Position numbers and translations under genes: made by a program
Part shown: one piece after another, positions 8,638 to 16,947 of the stretch
Position numbering within the stretch: position 1 is the first letter of the stretch
Layout of the letters: every line of letters begins with the position of its first letter
The notes under the pieces: model-generated
Databases searched by the model: none
What the model saw: the letters and a program-made list of their open reading frames with translations, nothing else
What the model was told of the DNA's origin: nothing
Assembly: GCA_024743195.1 (NCBI GenBank)
Contig: JANSXE010000013.1
Coordinates: 1 to 64,000 of the forward strand
Direction: 5' to 3'
Length of the DNA stretch: 64,000 bases
From: Alphaproteobacteria bacterium
GTDB taxonomy: Bacteria > Pseudomonadota > Alphaproteobacteria > UBA8366 > Aestuariispiraceae

Positions 8638-10668
8638 ATGGGCGCCGTTCTTTCCGCCAGCGCGGCGCCGAGAAGGCGGGCCGCCGCCGCGATCCTTTTC
8701 GCCGGATTGGCGCTCGCCGCCGCGGCGGGATTCCATTTCAGCGTCATGGTGTTTTACGGCGTCGATTTGCTGTTCGGGTCGGTGGCGTCGCTTGCCGGGG
8801 CGCTCCTGATCGGGCCGGCCGCGGGCGCGCTGATTGCGGGGATCGGGGTGCTGTTCGCCGATGATTTGCTGACAAGCCCGCTGTTCTTCGCCGCCTTCGT
8901 TCTGGAGCCGCTGGCCGTCGGCGTCGCGGTGCGGCGGTGGCGCTGCGGACCCGTGCTCGTCGATCTGGCCTTTTGGGTCGTCATCGGGGCCCCGATGATG
9001 GCCTTGGCCTATCGCTGGCAGTTCGGGCTCGATTGGTGGAGCGTCCTGCTGGCGGCCGCCAAGGCCGTCTTGAACGGCGGTGCGGCCGCCTTGATCGCGG
9101 CGCTGTGCGTCCACGCCGTCGGCGCGGCGCCCGCCCTCGCGGAACGGCTGGCCCTGCGGCCGCAGCGGCTGCGCGATCTGATGTTCAACGCGATCTTCGC
9201 CGCGGCGCTCCTGGCCGGGGCCGCGCCCATCCTCGCGCTCACCGACTGGGAGCGCCGCGAAGCGGAGGCCGATTTGGCCGATCGGTTGAACCTGAAGGCG
9301 CAGGTGGCGTCGAAGCGGCTGTCGGAGGCGTGGGGCGACACGTCCCCGGATGCGGCGGCGCGCGCCGCGCTTGAGGCCACGACGCTGCAGCGCGGGGCCG
9401 GAATCGCGGTCCTGGGCGTCGACGGCGAGGTCCTGGCCGCGCGGGGTGCGCTGCGCTCGTTGCCGCCCGGACCGGGGGTCGAGCTCGTGGCGCGGCGCGC
9501 GGACCTGCAACTGCTCAGGCCCGTCGGTCCGGCGCCGGAGCTCGTGCAATGGCGCGAAGCGCGGTTCCTGACCACGGCGCTGGTCAGCGGCGCGCCCGGC
9601 GTAGCCCTGGTCATCGTCGAAGCGCCGGCGATCGATTTGGTCGAAACGGTGCGCACGCTCCGCCAGCCCTTCTTCTTTTTGGCGGCGGACCTGTTCTTCG
9701 TCGGTCTGCTCGTCGCGTTCCTGCTGAGCCGCCTGCTGTCGCGACCGATCCAGGCGATCGAGCGCGCCAGCGTCGGCATGAGCGAGGCGATCGCAAGCGG
9801 TCAACGGCCCGCGCTGCCCGCGACCCGGGTCGAGGAGTTCGCGGCGCTCACCGAAACCCTGAACCGGATGGGCGCCGAGCTCAGCGAGAGCTTCGCCGCG
9901 CTGAAGCGGAGCCAAGCGCAGGCGCTCGAGGCGAAAGAAAACGCCGAGCGCGCCAGTCAGTCGAAATCCGCCTTCCTCGCGACGGTCAGCCACGAGTTGC
10001 GCACGCCGCTCAACGCGATTATCGGCTTCTCCGACATCATGCGCTCGGAGGCGTTCGGGCCGATCGGATCGGATCGGTACCGCGACTATGCGGGCGACGT
10101 GAACGCCGCCGGGACGCATCTGTTGCGGCTTGTCGACGACATCCTGGACATTACCGCGGTCGAGGCGGGGTCCTTCCGGATCGAGCCCGTTCCGGTGCGT
10201 CTGGAAAGCGTGATGGAAGAGGTGCTCAAGGGATTGGGCCCCAGTCTCTCGAAGAAGGGACTCGGCTGCACGTTCGAGCCCGAGCCCGGCCTTCCGGAGG
10301 TCCGGGCCGACGTCACGCGCATCCGCCAGGTGTTCGAGAACCTCGTCGGCAACGCGTTGAAGTACACGCCGGCGGGCGGGTCGATCGCCGTTTCCGTCGG
10401 GCGGGCCGGCGGGGACGCCGTCCAGGCTGTGGTGCGTGACACCGGCGTCGGCATACCGAAGAGCCAGCTCGCGCGCGTCACCGAACCCTTCGTGCGGGTC
10501 GGCTCGAGCTTGACCGCCGACGCCGGCGGGGTCGGGCTCGGGCTTGCGATCGCCAAATCGATCGTCGAACTCCATGGCGGCGTCTTGATCATCAGAAGCG
10601 ATCGCGAGCAAGGGGCGGAGGTGACCGTCAGGCTGCCGATCTCGGGGCCTCCCGCCGAGCGGCGCTGA
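8638..10668 (+). CDS. Membrane sensor histidine kinase
   Basis: A 676-residue inner-membrane kinase. Residues ~15-190 hold five to six hydrophobic segments of a multi-span sensor resembling integral-membrane 5TM or MASE-type modules. A further helix starts an extracytoplasmic stretch (~residues 215-335), closed by a last helix (about 340-365) leading to a HAMP-like linker. The cytoplasmic part has the HisKA box SHELRTPLNAIIGFSDIM with phospho-acceptor His452, an N-box in ENLVGNALKYTPAGG and G-boxes DTGVGIP and GGVGLGLAIAKS, so it should be active. ATG 8638 is preferred over an earlier start 75 bases upstream because it directly precedes the first membrane helix. It is an orphan: no response regulator is adjacent. 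It converges on dif. Confidence 0.88.
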   Translation: MGAVLSASAAPRRRAAAAILFAGLALAAAAGFHFSVMVFYGVDLLFGSVASLAGALLIGPAAGALIAGIGVLFADDLLTSPLFFAAFVLEPLAVGVAVRRWRCGPVLVDLAFWVVIGAPMMALAYRWQFGLDWWSVLLAAAKAVLNGGAAALIAALCVHAVGAAPALAERLALRPQRLRDLMFNAIFAAALLAGAAPILALTDWERREAEADLADRLNLKAQVASKRLSEAWGDTSPDAAARAALEATTLQRGAGIAVLGVDGEVLAARGALRSLPPGPGVELVARRADLQLLRPVGPAPELVQWREARFLTTALVSGAPGVALVIVEAPAIDLVETVRTLRQPFFFLAADLFFVGLLVAFLLSRLLSRPIQAIERASVGMSEAIASGQRPALPATRVEEFAALTETLNRMGAELSESFAALKRSQAQALEAKENAERASQSKSAFLATVSHELRTPLNAIIGFSDIMRSEAFGPIGSDRYRDYAGDVNAAGTHLLRLVDDILDITAVEAGSFRIEPVPVRLESVMEEVLKGLGPSLSKKGLGCTFEPEPGLPEVRADVTRIRQVFENLVGNALKYTPAGGSIAVSVGRAGGDAVQAVVRDTGVGIPKSQLARVTEPFVRVGSSLTADAGGVGLGLAIAKSIVELHGGVLIIRSDREQGAEVTVRLPISGPPAERR

Positions 10669-10670
10669 CC

Positions 10671-10694
10671 GCAAGAGGGCAAGAGGGCAAGAGG
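10671..10694 (+). repeat. Three direct copies of an 8-base unit beside dif
   Basis: Three head-to-tail copies of CAAGAGGG (the third ends in T) begin a few bases after the kinase stop codon and end about 22 bases before dif. The G-rich strand points toward dif, the same polarity as KOPS-like octamers on this side. The unit is not itself the E. coli KOPS octamer. It may be simple slippage. Confidence 0.5.
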
Positions 10695-10716
10695 TCGCCG
10701 CTCAAAGGGCACACAA

Positions 10717-10744
10717 AAAGCCGATAATGTATATTATGGGAAAT
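10717..10744 (+). other. dif: dif site: XerC/XerD chromosome dimer resolution site
   Basis: This 28-base element matches E. coli dif at 21 of 28 positions. It includes an unbroken 15-base core (ATAATGTATATTATG, 10724-10738) and the terminal AAAT. It divides as an 11-base XerC arm ending GATAA, a 6-base centre TGTATA, and an 11-base XerD arm TTATGGGAAAT. It lies in a 132-base space between two converging genes and is strikingly AT-rich for this genome. XerC/XerD act here under FtsK control to unlink chromosome dimers, so the replication terminus should be close. Supporting context: gene orientation and KOPS-like motifs switch here. Confidence 0.92.
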
Positions 10745-10800
10745 ATGGCTTTGTATAGTGGAGGCCCTCGCCGAACGGCCGGGCCCTGCGTCCCGGCGTC

Positions 10801-11640
10801 CTACAGGAAAATCTCCATGCCGTCATAGGCGGGCTCGACGCCGTCGGGCAACTCGGCCTTCAGCGCCCTGTAATCGAGATCGATATGCATGTTGGTGAGC
10901 ACCGCTCGACGCGGCCCCAACCTCTCGATCCACGCCAACGCGTCCGCGAGGCTGAAATGGCTCGGGTGCGGCGTCGGCCGCAGCGCATCCAGGATCAACA
11001 CATCAAGCCCTCGGAATCGCTCGGCCGTCTCGGCCGGCAGGTCATTGGCGTCGGGAATGTAGCCCGCCGCGCGCCCGTCACGGCTGATCCGATAGCCGGC
11101 CACGCCCGGCATCGCGCCATGCACGACCGCCGCCGCCTCGACGTTCAGAGAGCCGACCGAAATCGGCGCATGCTGCGCGCAAAGGTTCAGGATGGCCGGG
11201 TACCCCATTGTGTCGACGAAGCAATACCCGAATCTATCCCGTAGCGCTTGCACCGTATCGTGCAGGGCGTAAACCGGAATCCGCTCACGCTGCTTGATCA
11301 CATAGGCGCGCAGATCGTCGACCCCATGCGCCTGGTCCGCATGGGTGTGGGTGAAGAAGACCGCGTCGATCCGCTGCGGCGGCCCGATCGCCAGCATCTG
11401 CTCGCGGAAGTCCGGGGTCGCGTCGATCAGCACCGTCGCATCCGCGCTTTCCGCCAGAAGCGCGCACCGGCGCCGCCGGTTGCGCGGCTCCGTCGGGTCG
11501 CAGGCGCCCCAATCCCCCGTCGCCCGCGGCACCCCGCCGGAGGAGCCGCAGCCGAGAATGGTCAGACGCGCGCCCTCAGCCGGCTTCGGCGGACGGACGC
11601 CGGCGGCGGTCGGCGATGACGCCCAATCGGTCACGGCCAC
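10801..11640 (-). CDS. MBL-fold metallohydrolase, PhnP/phosphoribosyl cyclic phosphodiesterase-like
   Basis: A 279-residue cytosolic metallo-beta-lactamase-fold hydrolase starting at GTG. The N-terminal strand LTILGCGSSGGVPR is typical of the PhnP-like branch of small phosphodiesterases. The metal motif reads THTHADQAHGVDDL, and later conserved histidines are at VVHGAMPG and in the LTNMHIDLDY segment. It is the last gene of the rlpA-dacA-tmk-holB-tatD run, 17 bases after tatD, where alphaproteobacteria commonly carry this family. No phosphonate genes are near, so a phosphonate role is not supported. Its stop codon is 56 bases from dif. Confidence 0.85.
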   Translation of the reverse strand: MAVTDWASSPTAAGVRPPKPAEGARLTILGCGSSGGVPRATGDWGACDPTEPRNRRRRCALLAESADATVLIDATPDFREQMLAIGPPQRIDAVFFTHTHADQAHGVDDLRAYVIKQRERIPVYALHDTVQALRDRFGYCFVDTMGYPAILNLCAQHAPISVGSLNVEAAAVVHGAMPGVAGYRISRDGRAAGYIPDANDLPAETAERFRGLDVLILDALRPTPHPSHFSLADALAWIERLGPRRAVLTNMHIDLDYRALKAELPDGVEPAYDGMEIFL

Positions 11641-11657
11641 CCCCTCGCCCGTCGGCC

Positions 11658-12437
11658 CTAGGCCGCCTTGCGGAAAAGCTGTTTGAAGTTCCGGGTCGTC
11701 GCCTCGGCGACGCGCTCGGCGGAGACGCCCTTGAGCTCCGCCAAGGCGGCGGCCGTGTGGACGACGAAGGCCGGCTCGTTCTGCTTGCCGCGCTTCGGGA
11801 CCGGCGCGAGATAGGGCGCGTCGGTCTCCACCAGCAACCGCTCAAGCGGCAGATCCTTGACCGCGTCGCGCAAGGCGTCCGCTTTCTTGAAGGTCAGGAT
11901 GCCTGAGATCGAAATGTAGAGACCGAGCTTCACCGCCTCCTCGCCCAGCCATTTCGAGCTGCTGAAGCAATGGATCACCCCCGGAAAGGCCCCGCCCGCC
12001 TCGCGCTCCTCGCGCAGAATGGCGATCGTGTCCTCGTCCGCGTCGCGGGTGTGGACGATGAGCGGCAGGCCCGTCTCGCGCGCGGCGCGGATGTGCGCGC
12101 GGAAGCTTCTCTGCTGCGCATCGCGCGGGCTGTGCTCGTAGAAATAGTCGAGCCCGGTCTCCCCGATCCCGACGACCTTGGGGTGCGCCGCCAGACCGAT
12201 CAGCGTCGCCGCATCCGTCTCCGGTTCGGCCCCGGCCTCATGCGGGTGGATTCCGACGGTGCAGGTCACCGTCTCGAACCGTTCGGCAATCGCGCGGATG
12301 GTCGGGAATTCGGTCACCTTGGTGCAGATCGTCACCATCGCGTCGACGCCCGCGCGCTTGGCGGCCGCGACCACCTCGCCCAGATCGCGTCCGTCGCGCG
12401 CGAGATAGTCCAGATGGCAATGGCTGTCGATCAACAT
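11658..12437 (-). CDS. tatD: TatD family metal-dependent hydrolase (DNase)
   Basis: A TIM-barrel hydrolase of 259 residues; family members are 3'-5' exonucleases implicated in DNA repair and protein quality control. All metal-binding signatures are visible: DSHCHLDYL (residues 4-12), GIHPHEAG, IGETGLDYFYEHSP, HTRDADED, VIHCFSSS and ETDAPYLAP. Length is standard. It is followed by the MBL hydrolase after 17 bases and preceded by holB after 97 bases. In most alphaproteobacteria metG sits between holB and tatD; here it is absent. Confidence 0.95.
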   Translation of the reverse strand: MLIDSHCHLDYLARDGRDLGEVVAAAKRAGVDAMVTICTKVTEFPTIRAIAERFETVTCTVGIHPHEAGAEPETDAATLIGLAAHPKVVGIGETGLDYFYEHSPRDAQQRSFRAHIRAARETGLPLIVHTRDADEDTIAILREEREAGGAFPGVIHCFSSSKWLGEEAVKLGLYISISGILTFKKADALRDAVKDLPLERLLVETDAPYLAPVPKRGKQNEPAFVVHTAAALAELKGVSAERVAEATTRNFKQLFRKAA

Positions 12438-12534
12438 GGGCCGGAACGCTCGCGCCGAAGGGAAGACGATACGTCTTGGATGCGGCTCATGACTTAAGGC
12501 GCACGCGCGGGCTTGTCCACCCGTGCGGGGCCCC

Positions 12535-13701
12535 TCACCGCCGCAGCGCGCCGGTCCCGCTCCCGCTCCCGGTTCCGCGCTGCAACTCGCTGATGAGGGC
12601 GACGATCACTTGGCGGCGGTCGAGATTGGCCGGCGGCGCCGCCTGGGCGAGACGCGCCAGCGCCCGATCCCGCAGCGCCCCGACCCGGGCCGGATCGCCG
12701 ATCCGCTTGAAGGCGGCCAGCGCCGCCGCGTCGGCCGCGTCCACGGGGGCCGGATCGGTCCCCACAGCCAACGCCCGGATGACGCGGCGCATCCACCAGT
12801 CGAACAGATCCCGGAGGGCCTCGAACGCCCCCTCCCCGCCTTTGCCGCCCACGCGGTCGGCCAGCGCCGCCGCCTGCGCCATGTCCGGATCGTCGGGTCG
12901 GGAGAGCCAATGGGTCAGCGCCTCGAACAGCGCGAGCCCCCCCGCCTCCCGATAGGCCATCGCGCGGCCGACGCTGCCGTCGGAGAGACGGGCCAGAGCG
13001 ACCGCCTCTTCCTCGGCGGTTTCCGGCCGGTAGCGCCGCAACAGCGACGCGACCGTGTCCTCCGGCAGGGCCCGGACCTTGAGCGTCCGGCAGCGCGACC
13101 GGATGGTCGGCAGAAGCCCGCCCGGCGCATGACTGACAAGCAGGAACAGCGCGCGCGACGGCGGCTCCTCCAGCGCCTTCAGGATCGCGTTGGCCGAGCT
13201 CGTGTTGAAGTCGTCGGCGGCGTCCACGACCACGACGCGCCAGTCGCTGATCCCCGAGGTCTGATAGGTGAAATCGACCACTCGGCGGGTCTGGTAGACG
13301 TTGATGATGGTGGCCGTCGGTTTGCCGGCCTGGTCCAGCATGCCGCGGGTCAGGCTGCGCAGATCCGGATGCCCGCCCGAGGCCACGAGCCGGAATGTCT
13401 GGCTGTCTTCGGGAATCGTCAGCCGGTCCGGCGCGAGGTTCTCGCCGAACAGGCCGCCGCCCGCGCCGTTCCCGCGCCCGCGGTTCGCCAGCACGAAGCG
13501 CGCCAGCCGATAGGCGAAGGTCGTCTTGCCGACGCCCTTCGGGCCGGTAATGAGCCAGGCGTGCGGGAAGCGCCCGCCGCTCCAGGCCTCGAGCACGGTC
13601 CGCTCCGCCTCCTCGAAGCCCTCGAGGTGCGGGTTCCGCCGTGGGTCGAAGGGATCGACATCCTCGACGTCCTCTGCGCCGACGCGCGCCGCCCGGGCCA
13701 T
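12535..13701 (-). CDS. holB: DNA polymerase III delta' subunit
   Basis: This is the delta' subunit of the clamp loader that opens the sliding clamp for DNA polymerase III. The 388-residue protein has an AAA+ module with Walker A GPKGVGKT at 53-60 and an extended insert typical of alphaproteobacterial HolB. A VVVVDAADDFNTSSANAIL segment leads into LKALEEPPSRALFLLVSH, then the SRC motif (IRSRCRTLKV). The C-terminal helical domain follows. Three bases separate its start from the tmk stop, so tmk and holB are translated as a pair. Confidence 0.95.
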   Translation of the reverse strand: MARAARVGAEDVEDVDPFDPRRNPHLEGFEEAERTVLEAWSGGRFPHAWLITGPKGVGKTTFAYRLARFVLANRGRGNGAGGGLFGENLAPDRLTIPEDSQTFRLVASGGHPDLRSLTRGMLDQAGKPTATIINVYQTRRVVDFTYQTSGISDWRVVVVDAADDFNTSSANAILKALEEPPSRALFLLVSHAPGGLLPTIRSRCRTLKVRALPEDTVASLLRRYRPETAEEEAVALARLSDGSVGRAMAYREAGGLALFEALTHWLSRPDDPDMAQAAALADRVGGKGGEGAFEALRDLFDWWMRRVIRALAVGTDPAPVDAADAAALAAFKRIGDPARVGALRDRALARLAQAAPPANLDRRQVIVALISELQRGTGSGSGTGALRR

Positions 13702-13704
13702 GGC

Positions 13705-14379
13705 TCAGCCCCCGTCCGACGCGTCGCGGCGGTCCGGATGGGCGGCCGCCAGGCCGCTTTCCGGCAGACGCTGGGCCACGACGGCGCGCACCGCATCCGC
13801 CACGCGCTCGACCGATCCGTCGGCGTCGATCACGGCGCAGCGGTCGGGCTCCTCCGCCGCGATGTCGAGGAAGGCTTGCCGCAGCGCCCCGTGAAAGGCC
13901 GGCCCCATGCGCTCGAACCGGTCCGCGCCGCCGCGCGCCGTCGCCCGCGCCACGCCCGTTTCCACCGGCAAGTCGAGCACGAGCGTGAGGTCCGGTTCGA
14001 AATCCCCCAACACCTCGCCGGCCAGCCGCCGCACCCACTCGCGGCCGAGCCCGTGCGCCGCGCCCTGATAGGCCGCGGTCGAATCGGTGAAGCGGTCGCA
14101 CAGCACCCACTCGCCGCGCGCCAGCGCCGACTTGATGACGCGCTCCACATGGTCGCGGCGGGCGGCGAAGATCAACAGGGCCTCGGTCACGGCGTCCCAG
14201 CGATCGGGGGCGCCGGTCACGACGAGGGTCCGGATCTCCTCGGCCCCGGGCGATCCGCCGGGTTCGCGGGTGAGCAGGACGGTTTTCCCCGCCGCCTCAA
14301 GACTATGCGCCAAGCGCTTGATCTGGGTGCTTTTTCCTGCGCCCTCTCCGCCTTCGAAGGTGATGAAGCGTCCGGTCAT
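13705..14379 (-). CDS. tmk: Thymidylate kinase
   Basis: Phosphorylates dTMP to dTDP in the cytosol. The 224-residue protein has the P-loop FEGGEGAGKST (8-18), the DR(F/Y) motif in CDRFTDSTAAYQG, and the LTLVLDLPVETGVARATAR strand preceding the lid. It is 11 bases after dacA and 3 bases before holB, an arrangement conserved in alphaproteobacteria. Confidence 0.97.
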   Translation of the reverse strand: MTGRFITFEGGEGAGKSTQIKRLAHSLEAAGKTVLLTREPGGSPGAEEIRTLVVTGAPDRWDAVTEALLIFAARRDHVERVIKSALARGEWVLCDRFTDSTAAYQGAAHGLGREWVRRLAGEVLGDFEPDLTLVLDLPVETGVARATARGGADRFERMGPAFHGALRQAFLDIAAEEPDRCAVIDADGSVERVADAVRAVVAQRLPESGLAAAHPDRRDASDGG

Positions 14380-14390
14380 GGAGGCGGCGC

Positions 14391-15572
14391 CTACTGGCTT
14401 TCGCCGAAGACGAGATACTCGAGCGCCGCCTGCACGCGGCCGAAGGTTCCCAGCTTCTCAACCGCATGAGCCGCGCGCACCGGCGCGCTGACCGGCTCCA
14501 GCCCGGGGGCGGTGACGGTGACCTGACCGACGACCGCCCCGGCCTCGACCGGCGCTTCGATAGGCAGCGTGGCGACGAGCGAGACCTTCATGTCGTCGCG
14601 CATGTTCCGGCGCAGCGTGATCGCCAGATCCTCTTCGATGATCAGCGGGACCGCGCCCTGCCGGCCGAGCCAGACCGGCGCCTCGTCGACCACGTCGCCG
14701 GCCTCGAACAGGTCATAGGCCCCGAACTCCCGGAACCCCCAGTTCATCAGCCTCTCGGCTTCCTGGGAGCGCGCGCGCGCGGAGTCCAGACCGTTGATCA
14801 CCATCAGCAGGCGCCGCCCGTCCCGCTCCGCCGAGGCGACGAGGCCGTAGCCCGACTCCTCCGTGTAGCCGGTCTTCAGACCGTCGGCGCCGATGTTTCG
14901 GTAGAGCAGCGGATTTCGGTTCTGCTGGGTGATCTCCGAGTAGGTGAACTCGGTCTCGGAATAGAGGTGATAGAACTCGGGGAAGCGGGAGATCAGCGAT
15001 TCCGCCAGGATCGAAAGGTCGCGGGCCGTGGTGTAGTGCTGCGGGTTGGGCCAGCCGCTGGCGTTGCGGAAGACCGTATTGTCCATGCCCAGTTCGCGGG
15101 CCTTTGCGGTCATCTCCCGCGCGAAGGCCTCCTCCGTGCCGGCGACGCCTTCGGCGAGAACGATCGTGGCGTCGTTGCCGGATTGGATGATGACGCCCCG
15201 CAACAAATCCTCGACCCGCACCCGATCGCCGACCTCGACGAACATCTTCGAGCCGCCCTTGCGCCAGGCGCGTTCGCTCACCGGGAAGGCGTCATCGAGC
15301 GACAGCGTGCCGTTCTGCAGCCGTTCGAACACCAGATAGGCCGTCATCAGCTTGGTCATCGACGCCGGATACATGCGCTGGTCCGCATTGACGCTGAGCA
15401 GCACGGTGTCCGTGGACAGATCGACCATCAGCGCCTGGCGCGCATTCGTCTCCGGCGTCTGCGCGACGGCGCTGGAAAGCGCCGCGACCGCGACGGCGAG
15501 CGCAAAACACAGGGCGCCGACCGCGCGGCGCGGCGACGGCGGAAAACGAAGCGGTCGAATCAGTGCAGCCAT
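14391..15572 (-). CDS. dacA: D-alanyl-D-alanine carboxypeptidase (penicillin-binding protein 5/6 type)
   Basis: A periplasmic serine DD-carboxypeptidase of 393 residues that trims the terminal D-Ala of peptidoglycan stem peptides. A signal peptide occupies residues ~1-38 (cleavage near AVAQ). The three catalytic motifs are intact: Ser71-x-x-Lys74 (SMTK), Ser131-Gly-Asn133 and Lys233-Thr-Gly235. The C-terminal beta-rich PBP5 domain follows. It is 174 bases downstream of rlpA and 11 bases upstream of tmk. Confidence 0.96.
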   Translation of the reverse strand: MAALIRPLRFPPSPRRAVGALCFALAVAVAALSSAVAQTPETNARQALMVDLSTDTVLLSVNADQRMYPASMTKLMTAYLVFERLQNGTLSLDDAFPVSERAWRKGGSKMFVEVGDRVRVEDLLRGVIIQSGNDATIVLAEGVAGTEEAFAREMTAKARELGMDNTVFRNASGWPNPQHYTTARDLSILAESLISRFPEFYHLYSETEFTYSEITQQNRNPLLYRNIGADGLKTGYTEESGYGLVASAERDGRRLLMVINGLDSARARSQEAERLMNWGFREFGAYDLFEAGDVVDEAPVWLGRQGAVPLIIEEDLAITLRRNMRDDMKVSLVATLPIEAPVEAGAVVGQVTVTAPGLEPVSAPVRAAHAVEKLGTFGRVQAALEYLVFGESQ

Positions 15573-15746
15573 TGATCGATCCCAGGATTCTGTAAGGGGG
15601 CGCCGGCAGGCCGGAAACCTCGCACGCCGGCCCGGAAGCGTCCAGTCCGCAGGCGGGAGCGAAGGGTCCGTCCGCGCAGAGGCATTGTCCCGTAACGCGG
15701 GTTTTCGGCCGCATTATGGCGATGGAACGGCGGCGACGGCGAACGG

Positions 15747-16835
15747 CTAGTCCACGACGACGATGTGCGCGTCCGAGAAACCGGCCTGCTGTACGGAGGT
15801 CAGAAGGCCGTCGGCCCGCGCCACCTCGTGGATCGGGCCGAGTCGCACGCGAAACAGCGGCGTGTCGCTGCGGTTGATCTGCTCGATCTCGACCTGCGCG
15901 ATCGAGCGCAGCAGCGCCTGCGCCTTCACCGCATTGACGTGTTCCGCGAAGGCGCCGGCCTGGATGTAGATGGTCGGGCGCGCCGGAACCGCCCCGATGG
16001 TAAGCGATTCCTCCCCGACCGGTCCATCGACCGACTGTGCGCGCTCGACCTCCTCGGGCGTGGCGGGACGCCCCCGCACCTCGACCTCGAAGGCGTCGCT
16101 CGGGATCGACGCAACCCGCACGCCGGGTGGCGGGGCGAGGTCTTCGCTGTCGACGTCGGGCGACGGCGCGGCTTCCGGCGGCGGCGGCTCCTCCGCCGCC
16201 GCGCCGGCCGCTTCGGCGCCGAGCGCTACGATCGTCGGTCGCGGCCCTCGGCCCTGCATGTAGGCGGCGAGCCGGCGGCTCTCGCCTTCCACCAGTTCGA
16301 CCCGCACGAGCGCGGTGCCCTGGCGCTCGAAGCCGAGCAACTGCGCGGCGCGGCGCGACAGGTCGATGATCCGATTGTGCGCGAAAGGCCCGCGGTCGTT
16401 GACCTTCACCTTGAGCGAGCGGCCATTCTCCAGATTGGTGACCCGCACGATCGACGGCATGGGCAGCGTACGGTGGGCGGCCGAAACCTTCCACTGGTCG
16501 AAGACCGCGCCGTTGGCCGTCGGCTTGCCGTGGAAATTGGGGCCGTACCAGGAGGCGATGCCTTCCTCGACATAGTCGAACTCCTCGCGCGGATAGTACC
16601 AGACGCCCTTTACCTGATAGGCGTTGCCGATCTTGTAGTACGTCCCGTTTCCGGCGGCGTCGGGATCGGCCGGCCCGCGCGCCGGCGCGCCGTCGAGTTC
16701 CTTGGCCGCCTGGGAGATGAACTGCACCTCGGCGCAGCCGGCGAGGAAGACGAGGCCGGCCGCCAGGACGCCTGCGCGAGCCCACGCTCGGCGCCGCGAG
16801 CCTGTCCCGCCGTCACGATCGATCGCGCCCTGCAC
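15747..16835 (-). CDS. rlpA: RlpA-type septal lytic transglycosylase lipoprotein with SPOR domain
   Basis: An outer-membrane lipoprotein of about 362 residues that cleaves denuded septal glycan. The GTG at 16835 is chosen because it follows a strong ribosome site (AAGGGGAGCGA) and directly precedes a lipoprotein signal whose lipobox LAGC puts the acylated cysteine at about residue 34. A longer reading back to 16922 is Cys/Gly-rich and unlikely. The double-psi barrel core includes IASWYGPNFHGKPTANG and VKVNDRGPF with the conserved Asp. A proline/alanine-rich linker leads to a C-terminal SPOR domain (about 285-362) that targets the septum. It lies between the mltB-type gene and dacA, all wall enzymes on one strand. 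Confidence 0.92.
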   Translation of the reverse strand: MQGAIDRDGGTGSRRRAWARAGVLAAGLVFLAGCAEVQFISQAAKELDGAPARGPADPDAAGNGTYYKIGNAYQVKGVWYYPREEFDYVEEGIASWYGPNFHGKPTANGAVFDQWKVSAAHRTLPMPSIVRVTNLENGRSLKVKVNDRGPFAHNRIIDLSRRAAQLLGFERQGTALVRVELVEGESRRLAAYMQGRGPRPTIVALGAEAAGAAAEEPPPPEAAPSPDVDSEDLAPPPGVRVASIPSDAFEVEVRGRPATPEEVERAQSVDGPVGEESLTIGAVPARPTIYIQAGAFAEHVNAVKAQALLRSIAQVEIEQINRSDTPLFRVRLGPIHEVARADGLLTSVQQAGFSDAHIVVVD

Positions 16836-16947
16836 CCTCTCGCTCCCCTTCGTTCGCCCCTCGGCGGCGCCGCCCCGGCATCCACCGCATCCTGTATAGC
16901 AAGCCGCGTACCAACCCGACATGCTGTGGGTCGGTTCCCTCGCGCCG

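Noticed and set aside
8374-10674. Very long minus-strand open frame antisense to the histidine kinase, continuous with the DUF4112 gene
   Set aside because: The translation is Arg/Asp/Gln-rich without similarity, while the plus strand encodes a clear kinase. High GC removes stop codons from shadow frames. Only the last 143 codons (DUF4112) are real.
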